Shown here: one piece after another, positions 48,290-59,344 of the stretch
Position numbering within the stretch: the first letter of the stretch is position 1
Layout of the letters: the number at the start of each line of letters is the position of its first letter
Source of the DNA: Dioscorea cayenensis subsp. rotundata
Lineage: Eukaryota > Streptophyta > Magnoliopsida > Dioscoreales > Dioscoreaceae
Assembly: GCF_009730915.1 (NCBI RefSeq)
Contig: NC_052488.1
Coordinates: 23,287,868-23,351,867 of the forward strand
Length of the DNA: 64,000 nucleotides
Reading direction: 5' to 3'
The notes under the pieces: model-generated
The model's input: only the letters and a program-made list of their open reading frames with translations
The model's database searches: none
What the model was told of the DNA's origin: nothing
Program-made: the position numbers and the translations under genes

Positions 48290-48950
48290 AGTATGTTTTA
48301 AATGTGAGATGATCATATAGTAGTTGGCTATAATTTATATTGCGATAGACATATTCAATACTGATAACGCTCTAAAAGATATTTTTCATTATATAAATTT
48401 AATAAAAAATAATTTTTTTTTTAGAAATGGAAAACCCACACAAAGATTAATAGAAATTTTTAATTCATGTCTCGCAAAGTGAGAAGTCGAGAGATTTTTT
48501 TTTTTTGTTTTTATTTTTATTTTTTCCGACATGGAACTATCTTGATTTCGATGAATGATTTTGTCCACTCTATTAAAAATAAATAAATAACTAAATATCA
48601 TCACAAGGCAAAGGACTCTACAGTTGTGAACCCACAATGATTGCACTAGTTTTCGTAGGTAAAAATCACTTTGCCAAGGACTAAGCCTTGCCAAAGCCTC
48701 CTCTCACATGGATTTTTCACGTGGTGGACATCGTGCAAATAGGCTAAATTCGGTTCTAATTTATAATATTATCTATACAAATGGTTGGTACTTGGTACTC
48801 TAGTCGACGTCAAATTGGTTACCCTTCAAAGTAATTAGCTTTCAAGGATTTTAACAGTGGAATAAAGTGATGTTTGCTCTATAATGTGAATTGTATTGTG
48901 ATACAATACTCTGAGATGGCAAAAAGTTTGCAAGTATATATATACATGCA
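48290..48950. repeat. Diverged array monomer in lectin unit 1
   Basis: Same order of landmarks as the 27-37 kb monomers: GTTTTAAATGTGAGATGATC, AACCCACACAAAGATTAATA, GTGAACCCACAATGATTGCA, TTGCCAAGGACTAAGCCTTG, GTGATGTTTGCTCTATAATG. Confidence 0.75.
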
Positions 48951-49930
48951 CAATAAAAAAGAAATTTAAAAATAAAAATAATGATGCTGATAATAATAAT
49001 TATTTTTTGAAATGATAACCAATAAAATCTTTTTAACTTTATTCAAAAAAATCTTTTTAATAAATACAAATTTTATATGATATGTGGAACAAAAAAAAAA
49101 AAACTTGTATAGATATAAAAACATAACAAACAAACATATGATGCACTAGAAGTAGCATAGTAGTTTTATCGCATCATATTTACCATAATTTATGGTCTGA
49201 TCATATTTATCATAGTTTATGGTCCCATCATATTTATCGTATCTGACAATGAGCTGGATAGTAATTTTTTTTTTACTTTTTATTGACCATATATAGAACG
49301 TATTAGTTATGGTCCCGTCACATTTAATGTATCTGACAACGAAACGAATAGTTTCGATGAGTTGATGTATTTTTTTTTTTACTTTTTTATTGGCTATATA
49401 TAAAACATATCACTTATGATTTTTTTACATTTACGGCATCTGACAATGAGAGAGAGATTTAATGGGTGGGTGCCATTTTTTTTTATTGACTATATATAAT
49501 GTACAATATTTTAAAAGCATTAATTCTACTTAATTTTTATTCATAATCATATATGCCCATCACACTTAGAGAAGAATATTAATTCTTTGTATCTATGCCA
49601 TTATTGATGCTTATTTATTATCTAATTTAGCTTGTGATAAATGTTAATAATATGTGTATAAATGCAACTCAAGGATTTCGTAGTTGTTTATCCGTATTTC
49701 GAGGTTGAATTAATGTGATTGTTATAGACTCAAGATCTAGAACCAATAACCTATATATAAATGTATTTATATAAAATCAATCTGAAATAAGAAATAACAT
49801 TCTCTAATAAATGTGACAGACATATATAATTTTGGATAAAAAATTCAGTACATAGTAATATTTTTGAAAATATTTTACACTATATGTAATTAATAAACAA
49901 AAAAACAAAAAAATCACATCCACTCATCAA
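48951..49930. other. Junction between lectin units
   Basis: 49168-49250 has about three 27-31 bp copies of CATATTTATCATAGTTTATG. The rest repeats 46.3-46.9 kb motifs (for example TTTAACACTTATAGAAGAA-like words near 49565). No gene. Confidence 0.5.
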
Positions 49931-50295
49931 AATTATGTCTTCTTGTCATACCCAGTAAATGTGCGGACCACATCCATTCATCAAAATTGTCCCTTTCATT
50001 GTTGGATACAATAAATGTGACAGGACCATAAATGGTACATTTTATATAATCAATAAAAAAAGTAAAAAAAATGACCGCTCATAAAAAATATCAGCCTCAT
50101 TACCAGATCTGCTATGTAAGAGCAAAATGCGAGTAAGAGTTTGAGATCTACTATGTAAGAACAATGTGCGGGTAAAAGTTTGTAATGTTTCCCCTTACTT
50201 TTCAGAAAGGGTAGGATATTTTAATTTGGGGTAATTAAGAAGGTGGGTGCTAATTGGTGTATGATCAACAATGTGAATTTAATTATTCTTCATGT

Positions 50296-50315
50296 GATAA
50301 GCTTTTAAGCATTTT
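50296..50315. promoter_or_regulatory. Lectin 2 upstream motif identical to the array word
   Basis: GATAAGCTTTTAAGCATTTT, a perfect match to the word repeated in the array (for example near 28520, 35320 and 36705). Confidence 0.55.
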
Positions 50316-50453
50316 AACCCTTGAGTAAAATTCACATCCGATACCCTCAGCATTAATATATAAACACTACCTACCTCCAATTAACAAAAGTAAAATATAA
50401 GTTCGTCAATTTTTTTTTTAAGCCAAAAAAATTTCTCGTCTTGAGTGTCTATC

Positions 50454-50462
50454 TATAAATAG
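50454..50462 (+). promoter_or_regulatory. TATA box of lectin 2
   Basis: TATAAATAG, same context as lectin 1. Confidence 0.7.
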
Positions 50463-50480
50463 AGGCCAAAGGGAAAGGCA

Positions 50481-50987
50481 ATGCACTCCAGTCTACTATT
50501 ACACAATGGCTATCCCAAGAGCATTTGCTTCCCTCTCCCTCGCCCTCACCCTGCTCCTTGTGGTGGCTCCTCTTTGCTCTATGGCCGACGACTTTACCCT
50601 GGTGAAGCACTCGGGCCAGGGAGATCCCTGATTAATGGGAACTACACTTTAGTTATGCAGACTGACTGCGACTTGGTGTTGTATAACGTTTGCGACCCCA
50701 TCTGGTCCTCCAACACTAGTGGCATGGCCACAAACTGCTACGTCACTTTCGCGACGAACGGCAATTTGGTCATTCACAGTTCCGACGGCAATGCCCTGTG
50801 GTCTAACAACAAAAGCGGGGGACAAGGCAACCATGTTCTCGTTCTTCATGATGATGGTAACGTCGTCGTGTACGGCCGCGGAAGATGGCATGCACGAACT
50901 AACTTGCCAGCCTTTCGTTTTCCGTCTGCTAAGCAAACTACAAATGAAGCCGAGGCTGCAGGGGTTGCCATGGTCATCAATAAGTGA
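50481..50987 (+). pseudogene. GNA-type lectin 2, signal peptide out of frame
   Basis: Sister copy of lectin 1, close to identical in the mature domain and with the same altered sugar sites (QTDCDLVLY, HDDGNVVVY). A 4-base deletion at about 50591 (the bases ATAC present in lectin 1 after GCCGACG) shifts the frame just after the signal peptide. Translation from the normal ATG at 50506 stops within about 45 codons. The mature domain is instead in frame with the upstream ATG at 50481, which in lectin 1 opens only a short upstream frame. That fusion of 168 residues has no hydrophobic signal core, so if made it would probably stay in the cytosol. Best called a pseudogene, with a possible alternative product. 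Confidence 0.8.
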
Positions 50988-51714
50988 TGCTAAAGCTTAA
51001 TTAATGAACAATATCTATATATATAATAAGCGCATTCCATATCCTAGTTCATGCTTGCGCAAGTCAATAATTTGTAATAATTAGCCGTGCTCTACTTCAT
51101 ATATATATATATATAGCCGGCTACTTCAGTTTCTACTGTTGCCAGGAGCACGAAGCCCTCTTTTAATTTGCTTCGAACTTCGTAACGCAGGTCCACATGT
51201 TCTTTTTGTTGGTTTACAGAACCCACGACAACAACATTAACAACATAAGCAACAGCAGCATGATCATCCTAATAATAAATTAATAATAATAATAATAATA
51301 ACAACAGCTAATCTTTACATAACTATAAAAATATCACTATAGTAACCGTTCTCCTTCAAGGTTGCATGCTACAGATTTTTATATTTTAAAATATTTATTT
51401 ATGAATTTTAAAACTATAACTCAATTAATTTGGAAAGTAATTCCCCTAAAAAGATCCTTTTAAAATAAAATGCCAGACCAGAATAATGGCAACATCCTAC
51501 TTGAGTTTTATACTAAAATTTTTAATTGAATAAAATCGTACATAACAACAAAAAGATGAGAATAATGGCCACCTGTCTACTTGAGCTTTTTATTAAAGTT
51601 ATGGTTTTTATTGGCTTAACTCTTGATGTTATTCTGCATAAGGAAAATTATATCCATAATTAAATAAATTGTATATTCATAATTAAATAAATTGAGATTT
51701 CATTAATTAAAAAG
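50988..51714. other. 3' flank of lectin 2
   Basis: Collinear with 42890-43709, with shorter TA and AAT tracts. No gene. Confidence 0.55.
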
Positions 51715-52011
51715 TTTTTACCATGTTTTGAAACTATTTTTTATTTATTTTTTTTTATTTGTTATATTAGAAATTTTGTGTATCATTAAATAATTTTTTT
51801 TAATTTATTTTTTAATTTAATATATTTATATAATTTTCAATAAATCACAATTAATTAAGTATTAAATTATATACTCCACTTAGTAGAGTTTAAATAGCGT
51901 AGTTTTAAAAAATAATAAAATATTTTATAAAATTTAGATCATTAATTAAATTTAACTGATATTCTTAATTGGTGTGAAGTAAATAAATCTGACAAATAAA
52001 AAAAACAGGAG
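51715..52011. mobile_element. Stowaway-like MITE in unit 2, left end lost
   Basis: Orthologue of 43710-44023. The right end ACAGGAG-TA remains; the left terminal repeat is deleted. Confidence 0.55.
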
Positions 52012-52259
52012 TAGATATGATGATATATTGATGTATTTAACAATTTAATATATATTATAGTGTCGTCCTTTGGTGCAAACTTTATTGGGCAATACCTAGG
52101 ACGACCCCTTTGGACTCCTATTTGACGACCATGTAGAGCTATTGTTGTTTTTTTATTATATAATTTTTTATTTAGTAAAAATAATATTTTTGTTAAAACT
52201 TCTCCTAAGAACTCATTTTTATTAAAACCAGCCTTGTATATATAAACATTTAATCATTT

Positions 52260-52415
52260 TTTTTTATGCCGGTTATTTCGGCTTTTGGGTTTTTTTTTTA
52301 CCACGTCTAGTGGGTTTATTTGTCGGTTGTTAGTTTTGTCCGCAAATTCTAGTGTGTGTTGTATCTTTCTTTATCAATGAAGGTGTTTCATCCATATTTA
52401 AAAAATAAAAATAGT
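52260..52415 (+). mobile_element. Truncated LINE 3' end insertion
   Basis: Unit 1 reads AATCATTTCTTATCC at the site. Unit 2 has 156 extra bases bounded by AATCATTT (52252-52259) and AGTCATTT (52416-52423), a near-perfect target duplication. The insert ends TTTATCAATGAAGGTGTTTC, then ATCC, then an A-rich tail, the usual 3' end of plant L1-type LINEs. Confidence 0.8.
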
Positions 52416-53329
52416 AGTCATTTCTTATCCATACAATAATTCGGATCATCTGGATCTGCATGCCCTGATCAGAATATTTTGATTTCACATAAGCAGACAT
52501 AGTCACAAATGTTGTTATTTCCTTGGTTCAGACCCATGATTCGCGTAATCCTAAAAACAAGCCCATGACACCTCTATATATATTGTCTTAATTTGGAATG
52601 TTTCCAAAAAAAAAAAAAAATTGGTTGGATCGATGATCGGATAATTTGGATCTGGTGGAGAATTGGAGTGTTTTTTTCCATTCTTTTTAGAATTTTTTTA
52701 ATGGAAGGTGGATTTATGGGGAGGTGAAGTGTTTGATTGAAAGAGATACTGTAATTGGTACAGCAGCAGGAGAGCTTCAAATTGTGGCGATCGGTGGAGT
52801 GGCTTTTGGATGCAAAGTTGATCTCAACCCCAGCCCGGGGAGTGTGTGTTGGTGAAGGCAGAGGAAATTATCAGAGACAAGTTCAACAGCAATTTCGGTC
52901 AAATCTACCACAATTAAAGCACTGTAAATTTTGAAAATTCCCACTACAGTGGGATCCTGCAGCCCGGGATGGCTTCAGCTGAGGCAATTAATTAAGGTTG
53001 AAGCTGGTTTGGATCCCGAGTGCCGATACCTCCAGAAGTTTAAGCTTTATCACACTTGATCCAATTTTTTTATGTATGGTTGAAGAGATAAGAATAGAAC
53101 TTAATTTCTGGAGGTGCTTTCCAAGTCGCGTTTAAGTCTCACATCCACATCTCCTAATTTAAAGGGAGTCTATGTGCCCAACCTAGACTGGTCTTTTAGA
53201 GCTATGAATCTCTTATTGGATGCATCAATGTCAAAGATCAATAAATTGGAACAATCAAAACCAAACATCGAAGAAGATACAGGTTTTTATCAATCGTACA
53301 TAACAACAAAAAGATCAGAATAATCTTTA
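52416..53329. other. Spacer between lectin 2 and lectin 4, with conserved island
   Basis: 52680-53000 matches the 44471-44700 island, with about 100 extra bases at 52840-52945 (GTGTGTGTTGGTGAAGGCAG onward). No supported gene; I could not recognise a protein. Confidence 0.4.
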
Positions 53330-53786
53330 CTGTCATTAATGTCAATGAGGAGACCATCAGAGCCTGCCAAGCTAGTTTTGGTCTGCCATGTTTCCGGGCC
53401 ATACACGGCGAGGTTGCGATCTTTCTGAAGGATGAAAACGTAGTTGCCTTGTCCCCCGCTTTGGTTGGTAGCCCTACACGGTTTGGCCGTTGCTATTCAG
53501 ATTACCAAATTGCCGTTACTCTCGAAAGCAAGGTAGCAATTTGTGCCCCGACCACTAGTGTTGGTGGCCCGGGGACGGTGTTGCAAATATCATACAACAC
53601 CAAGTTGCGATCCCTCCCGCATAACAAGCTTGAAGCTCTCATAGGCGGGGATTGCCCCGGCCCGAGTGAATACTACCAGTAAAGTATGTTGCCGACCATA
53701 GAGCAAAGAGGAGCCACCACAAGGAGAAGATCGAGGGCGAGGGCGAGTGTGAGGGAGAGGGAAGCAAATGCTCTTGGAGTAGCCAT
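53330..53786 (-). pseudogene. GNA-type lectin 4, decayed and 3'-truncated
   Basis: Orthologue of lectin 3 on the minus strand. The ATG at 53786, the signal peptide, the TATA box and the promoter are preserved. Small indels then destroy the frame (near 53675, 53640, 53612, 53575 and 53480). Homology stops near 53330, before the C-terminal tail that lectin 3 has. It cannot make a complete lectin. Confidence 0.85.
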
Positions 53787-53846
53787 TGTGTAGTAGACTG
53801 GAGTCACTGAACTGCAACTTGAATGCATTGCCCTTTCCTTTGGCCT

Positions 53847-53855
53847 CTATTTATA
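53847..53855 (-). promoter_or_regulatory. TATA box of lectin 4 pseudogene
   Basis: TATAAATAG on the minus strand; leader identical in layout to lectin 3. Confidence 0.65.
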
Positions 53856-54823
53856 GATAGACACTCAAGAAGAGAACTTTCTTGGCTTTAAAAAAATGCC
53901 CAACTTATCCTTTACTTTTCTTAATTGGTGGTAGGTACATATTTATTAACGCTGAGGTTAGTGGATATGAATTTTACTCAACCTTAAAACCCTTAAAAGT
54001 CTTATCACATGAAGCGTAATTAAGTTCACATCGCTAATATACCAAGTAGCACCAACCTTGTTATATGCAAAATATCCTTTCCTTTGTGAAAAGTAAATGA
54101 AAAACATCACAAACACTTATCCACAATTTCTTCTTGCAAGATGTTCTCTTTCCATTTACGGTATTTGACAATAAGAAAGATAATTTTAATGAGTGGAAGT
54201 GATTTTTCATTTTTTTTTTATTGACTATATATATTGTACAATATTTTTAAAACAATAATTTTACATAATTTTTATTCATAATCATATGTGTCTTTCACAC
54301 TTATAGAAGAATATTAATTCTTTGTGTCTATGCCATTATTAATGCTTATTTATTATCTAATTTAGTTGGTGATAAGTGTTAATAATTTGTGTATGAATGC
54401 AACTCTAGGATTTCATAGTTGTTTATGCATATATCTAGGTTGAATTAATGTGATTGTTATAGACTGATCAAGAGTTTGAACAAATCTCTTATATAAAAAT
54501 GAATTTTATATAGATCAATATGAAAAACTGTGTTTAAAGGTTTCATTTCCTTTTATTTCTTATGGTACTAGGGCAATGATCCCGCATCTCTATTGTTTGT
54601 CTCCTAATTATTTATTTGTTACGAGTGACAGAGAATTCTAATGCGACTAATTTTTTAATGAAGGTCGTTATCTCTGAATCTAGTGCTACTGTTGACAGTG
54701 ATGTCAACACTTCTCCAAAATAAACTTTAGTTTTTTTTTAAGTACTGCAATCATATTTAATTCAAATTAATAACTATATATCATAATCTCCAATAACAAC
54801 AACAACAATAATAATAATAATGA
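53856..54823. other. Promoter side of lectin 4 and AT-rich flank
   Basis: Collinear with 45941-47230 of unit 1 (for example GATTAATTCTTTGT and GTGCTACTGTTGACAGTGATG segments). No gene. Confidence 0.55.
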
Positions 54824-56736
54824 CTAGATTAAATACCCGCGCTAATGCTGCGGGTTGAATATATTCAAAACAAAATATTACAAAGATAATATCAATTTTG
54901 AGAGAAAAAATATCATTGTTCATGTCAATTTTTTTAAATTATTTTCAATATGAGAAATATATCTGCAAGATATTAAGAATATGTTGATTTTCATACCAAA
55001 ATAATTAAGTTTTTAAAAATATTTATTAACTTTAAAAAATGGAATTGAAATTATAATTCTATTTGTTATTAATTAATCTAAACATAATCCATTGATAAAA
55101 AAGATTTTCTTTAAAACTATTTTTTAAAAAAAATCTTTTAAGCATGTATTTTTATTAAAAAAAAGGTTGAAACTTTCCTTATTGATCAATTCCATAGCAA
55201 AATAATTCTTAAAATTATTTTTTTATACTTTTTTTAATACTTAAGCCCTTTTAAAATATGGAAATTATGTTGGGAAGAAAGGGATGTTATCTACCATCCT
55301 ATCATTGATTTATATTATATTACTTAGTATTGCAAGAGATATGGAAAGTTTTATTTAAAAACATACATAATTTCCAATTCGTAAAAGTGAATTGTTCCCA
55401 TTTAAACATGAAAGGAAAATAAATAGGTTTTTTAGTAAATAAATAAAACAACTATCCAACTTTTCCTAATTTTATTCCTTTCTTTTTTTTCACTTAAATC
55501 TAAATCTAATATGTGGGAAAAAACAACCTTAGATCATATCTCTATTTCAAGTCTTAATAAACAATTTGGAAATTACTAATGAAATTAAACACTACATGTT
55601 GTTCATTTGACCGTATTTAGTCATTATAATTCTATTAAGTTATTATTGTGAATTTAAATTGGTCTCAATACTATAAAACAAACATAATGAAATAAATATC
55701 AAGTAATTTATTTAAATTAAAAGAAATCTATAATGCAAGACATATGAAAGTTTGTAAGTATAAAATATACTTGATTGCAGATAATCTCAATCTATCAACC
55801 TATACCCAAATTTTATTTTAGAGTAAAAAAGATGGATCTTGTTACACAATGCATCATATACTTACATACTTTTATAACCAAAGGATAATTTTTTTTTTTT
55901 TATCTAATTTACTATATAAGAGTACATAAAAAGTTAATATAGATCCAATGAATATGGAAATGCTAACAGATGGCAGTATAGCATCAATTCTATAGTCCCA
56001 AAGTCAATAATTGTGTCTTATCTTCATCCAAAAGTGAGACCTGCACACATGAATTCAAATAAAAATGACTGGATTTTCAAAGATGCTTAAACTAAGCTAT
56101 CATTTTATATCTTATCTGTTCAAAAGGATTGGATTTTCAAAGATGCTCAACTGATTTTTTTTATCAAATGAGTACTAAACTATCATTTTATATCTTGTCA
56201 TTTAGATATTAGTTATCATTTATTTGCAATATGTATTATTCCAAACTTGATTATTGTTATAAGTTCATAAGCTCACTATCTCTCTCTCTCTCTGTTTTTT
56301 TTTTAACCTCATAAGCTCATTTCTCTGCTAGGCCATAACACTGCAACTACCTTTTTATAGAACACCCTTAATTGAAAAGGAAAAAAAATCATGATTGTAT
56401 AACATCACTAACCTATAGGAACCGGACTCATTTTGATTCATTCACACATCACGTCCAGGCAATAATATAAAATAATTTTAGTATTTAATTTCAAACCATT
56501 TAACCTTACTCCTTAAATAAGATTTATAAAAAAAGGACAAATAAGAAAAAAACCACAAACAAATCCTCTCTATTTTATATGCAAAAACAACAGAAATCAT
56601 CCCCAAGATTGGCATTCAATACTGAGAATACATTTATTTCCAGGAATTTGCAAGAGGACACAAAAAAAAAAACATATCATTAAGTTCCTACATTTATTAA
56701 AATATTTTTTAAACATAAAAAAGAAAAACCCCCAAA

Positions 56737-57474
56737 TCATGAAGAAAGAAAGGCCACAACTTTGTTAGTCAACACAGTAGGTTGATCACAACCAGGTTCA
56801 TCCAAATGGAAGACATGATCCATACCATGAGACATAACCAACTCAACACCATCCACCCACTTCTCCTTCAACTTTTCATAATAAGCCATTGCTCTCACGC
56901 TCAGCAAGTCCTTCTCGGCCACACACACCATGATTTTCAAGAACGGCATCCGACCAAGATCCGGCGCTGTCTTGGCCAACGGATTGATCATGGGATCATC
57001 CACTCCGGCACTCGCCGGACACACCAGCATCCATAGCTCATCCAACCTCTTCTTCAGTGCATCTCCCACCTCCTCTCCCTCCATCTTTGACCCCCAAAAA
57101 TATGGGGCATCATCACCATTCCTTTTTATTTTTCACACCTTACCAAAAATAATAATAATAGTAATAAATAAATAAATAACTAAAAATGGGTTAGGTAAAT
57201 ATCATATTACATCTAACACTAAAGAATCATAGTAATTTCAGCTAAAAATTTTGCAATCTAACGTCTAAGTGAAATTACCTTCTGAGCCTTTGGCTCCAGC
57301 ACGCATGGCCATATGGTGTGCTATGTTAGCGCCGGCACTATCTCCGGCCAAGAACTGCCTACTCGAATCACCAAAATTCACCAACCATGGTTCCGGCACA
57401 GCTGTGCCACTGTCCAACTGATGCACCACCCACTTCAATGCTTTCCAACAGTCATCATACGCGGCCGGGGAAAA
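56737..57474 (-). pseudogene. Carboxylesterase (CXE, alpha/beta-hydrolase 3) fragment
   Basis: Two coding pieces on the minus strand. The first (57279-57474) reads [11 protein letters not shown]..., then the nucleophile motif [11 protein letters not shown], and ends at a GT donor (57277-57278). The second (56737 to about 57115) starts APYFWGSKMEGEE and contains the acid (DDPMINPLA) and histidine (HGMDHVFHL) regions before the stop. So Ser, Asp and His of the triad are present, but the N-terminal third with the HGGG oxyanion-hole motif is missing, cut sharply at 57474. The acceptor site and frame across the intron are not clean. Plant CXEs hydrolyse small esters, and GID1 belongs to the same fold. 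Likely a captured, non-functional piece. Confidence 0.8.
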
Positions 57475-57544
57475 GAAAAGGAAGAAGACGGATCTGCAAG
57501 AGAGCTTTTTTATTAGGGCTTCATTTATTTGCTTGGTCTGAAAA

Positions 57545-57903
57545 TTTTTTGAGTTTGGATTGGAGAAAAATTACCTGCGCCTCCTTCGCACTCCACTCCA
57601 CCCTCATCCTCATCCTCCTCTCCTCCGCTGGCCTCTCTTGGATCCGCCTCCTATGCTTTATCCTCTGCTCGATCGCTATCACCTAGGAAATCCGCTATAA
57701 GACCGACGCTGAGCGGCTTCTCGAACGGGATCACAAGGATGGGATGCTGCTCGCCCGGTGTGTGGCCGAGTTGAAGAAGAAGGCTGAGCGGCTTCTCGCA
57801 AGGGATCGGCAGGATGGCTCGGGCAGAGAGGCATTGTTAGATCTAGGGTTAGAAGAAGAGGGCAACAATTATTTAGATCTAGATAAACCAATCACAGTAA
57901 ACT
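57545..57903 (+). pseudogene. Unidentified membrane/coiled-coil gene fragment
   Basis: An open stretch on the plus strand with one in-frame stop (TAG 57684-57686). Before the stop is a hydrophobic span (LILILLSSAGLSWIRLLCFI). After it is a charged, helix-forming part with an internal repeat: DAERLLERDHKDG then KAERLLARDRQDG. It ends at TAA near 57901. I do not recognise the family. Its sharp boundary with the CXE piece at about 57475 suggests two captured fragments joined together. Confidence 0.4.
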
Positions 57904-58033
57904 AAATGTCACACAAAGAAAAACTTAGATCTAAATCAACCAATCAAAGTAGGCCAAATGTCCACTCAGGAAAAAAACTTAGATGAATAGTGAATTTGGG
58001 GATATGATTAATATGAAGTATATATGATAATAA

Positions 58034-58331
58034 TATATACATACTATTAAAGTAAATGTATAATCTACTCCGAGAACGTTTTAAGGCATAATTTTAATTT
58101 TTTTTAATAACATTTAAGTTTTTATTTTTATCACTTATAATATTAGTAATTGAAAAACAATAATTACATCTAATTATTTATGTAATAAATGTCCATAATA
58201 CCTTTGAAATCCAAAGTATAAAATAGTTTTTATAGTAGGAGTTAGTTTAATTATATTGTTTTATATATGATATTGTTTTAAAACTTCTCAAAAAATTTTA
58301 AAAACTCTGATGCGAAATCGAAGAAAATGCC

Positions 58332-58334
<3 letters not shown>
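58034..58334 (+). mobile_element. Short Helitron-like element
   Basis: The left end TATATACATACTATTAAAG matches the element at 38895 (there TCTATACATAC). The right end AGAAAATGCCTAA before T matches AGAATGCCTAG before T at 40307. About 300 bp, internally deleted relative of the 1.4 kb copy. Confidence 0.5.

Positions 58335-58382
<48 letters not shown>
58331..58382. repeat. (AAT)n microsatellite
   Basis: About 17 uninterrupted TAA units. Unit 1 has only a short AAT tract at the same place. Confidence 0.95.
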
Positions 58383-58384
<2 letters not shown>

Positions 58385-59104
58385 CTCATACAACCCATTA
58401 GTGATATCATCAACTTAATTGCTTTTTATGATATAAGTAATTAGACACCTAATTTGAGTGTAAATTAAATTCACATTTAATTAATAAATCTCTGGATTCA
58501 CAAATGCTACCAACCACTAATGAAACAATTGACTCTTATCAAGCCCAGTTGCAATCAAAGTAATATAATTACCAAGTTTTCTGAGAGTTAAAATTTTTTA
58601 TATAATTATAGAACAAAATTTTCATAATAAAAAATACACTTAAGAAAGCATCACTATGGGTTTCTAATGTGAGGAAATTATTGATGTGGGATTTGAATAT
58701 AAGGGCTATATGTCATTGCACATAACCATATTATTCCATCTGGTTCTATTTAAATTACATGCCCATGCACCTTAATCAATTGACTCCTATTAAAAAAAAG
58801 TTAGTTGAAATTAGTTATTTTCTGTAATTTATAAAAAATTGTATCAATTTTTCAAAATTACCCCGTTTAAAACAGCATCAAAATTTCATTAATTTTTTAT
58901 AATTTAATTATATATTTTATTCTCTTAATGTTGTGTTTTAATTTTCTAAAAAATATTAAAATACATAGAAGTATATTAAAGATATAGGATAAAGTTAGAA
59001 AAAAAACTATTTAATGTTTCATGAATTTTATAAATAAAAATATATAAATAACCAAATAAAATTTTAAAATAGAGCAAGTATAAAAAGTAACTACAGGAGT
59101 ACTA
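58383..59104. other. AT-rich flank, collinear with unit 1
   Basis: Matches 47735-48290 of unit 1 (TAATTTGAGTGTAAATTAAA, ACAAATGCTACCAACCACTA). No gene. Confidence 0.55.
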
Positions 59105-59344
59105 TCTATGGTAGGTTTTAAATGTGGGAGGACCATATAATAGTTGCCAATAATTTATATTGCGATAAGCATATTCAATACTAATAATGATCTAAAAAAT
59201 ATTCTTCATAAATAAATTTAATAAAAAGTAAATTTTTTTAGAAACAAATAAACCCACACAAACAAGATTAATAGAAAATTTTATTTCTTGTCCACAAAAT
59301 GAAAAGTCTAGAGATTTTTTTTTTCTTTTTACAACATGGAACTT
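59105..59344. repeat. Diverged array monomer in unit 2, left part
   Basis: Matches 48290-48535. It breaks at ACATGGAACT where a 2.5 kb insertion begins; the right part resumes at 61862. Confidence 0.65.

Larger units (their letters stand above)
41850..49200. repeat. Lectin duplication unit 1
   Basis: Collinear with 49930-62575. Order: CACATCCACTCATC flank, plus-strand lectin, 43-44.7 kb spacer, minus-strand lectin, AT-rich flank, diverged array monomer (48290-48950), tail GATGCTGATAATAATAATTA. Spacing between the plus-strand lectins is 8.1 kb. The tail also occurs at 37080 and 62330, so the ancestral unit included one array monomer. Confidence 0.85.
54824..58033 (-). mobile_element. Helitron-like element carrying host gene fragments
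   Basis: Read on the minus strand, the left boundary is a textbook Helitron 3' end: hairpin ACCCGC...GCGGGT (54834-54854), then ATTTAAT, then CTAG followed by T. Unit 1 lacks the whole block at about 47230-47250. Inside are two unrelated gene pieces (56737-57474 and 57545-57903) in otherwise AT-rich filler, the usual picture of Helitron gene capture. No Rep/helicase is seen. The 5' (TC) end should be near 58033 but I cannot fix it. Confidence 0.6.

Noticed and set aside
53449..53682. Plus-strand open frame in the lectin 4 locus
   Set aside because: It is the antisense of the decayed minus-strand lectin.
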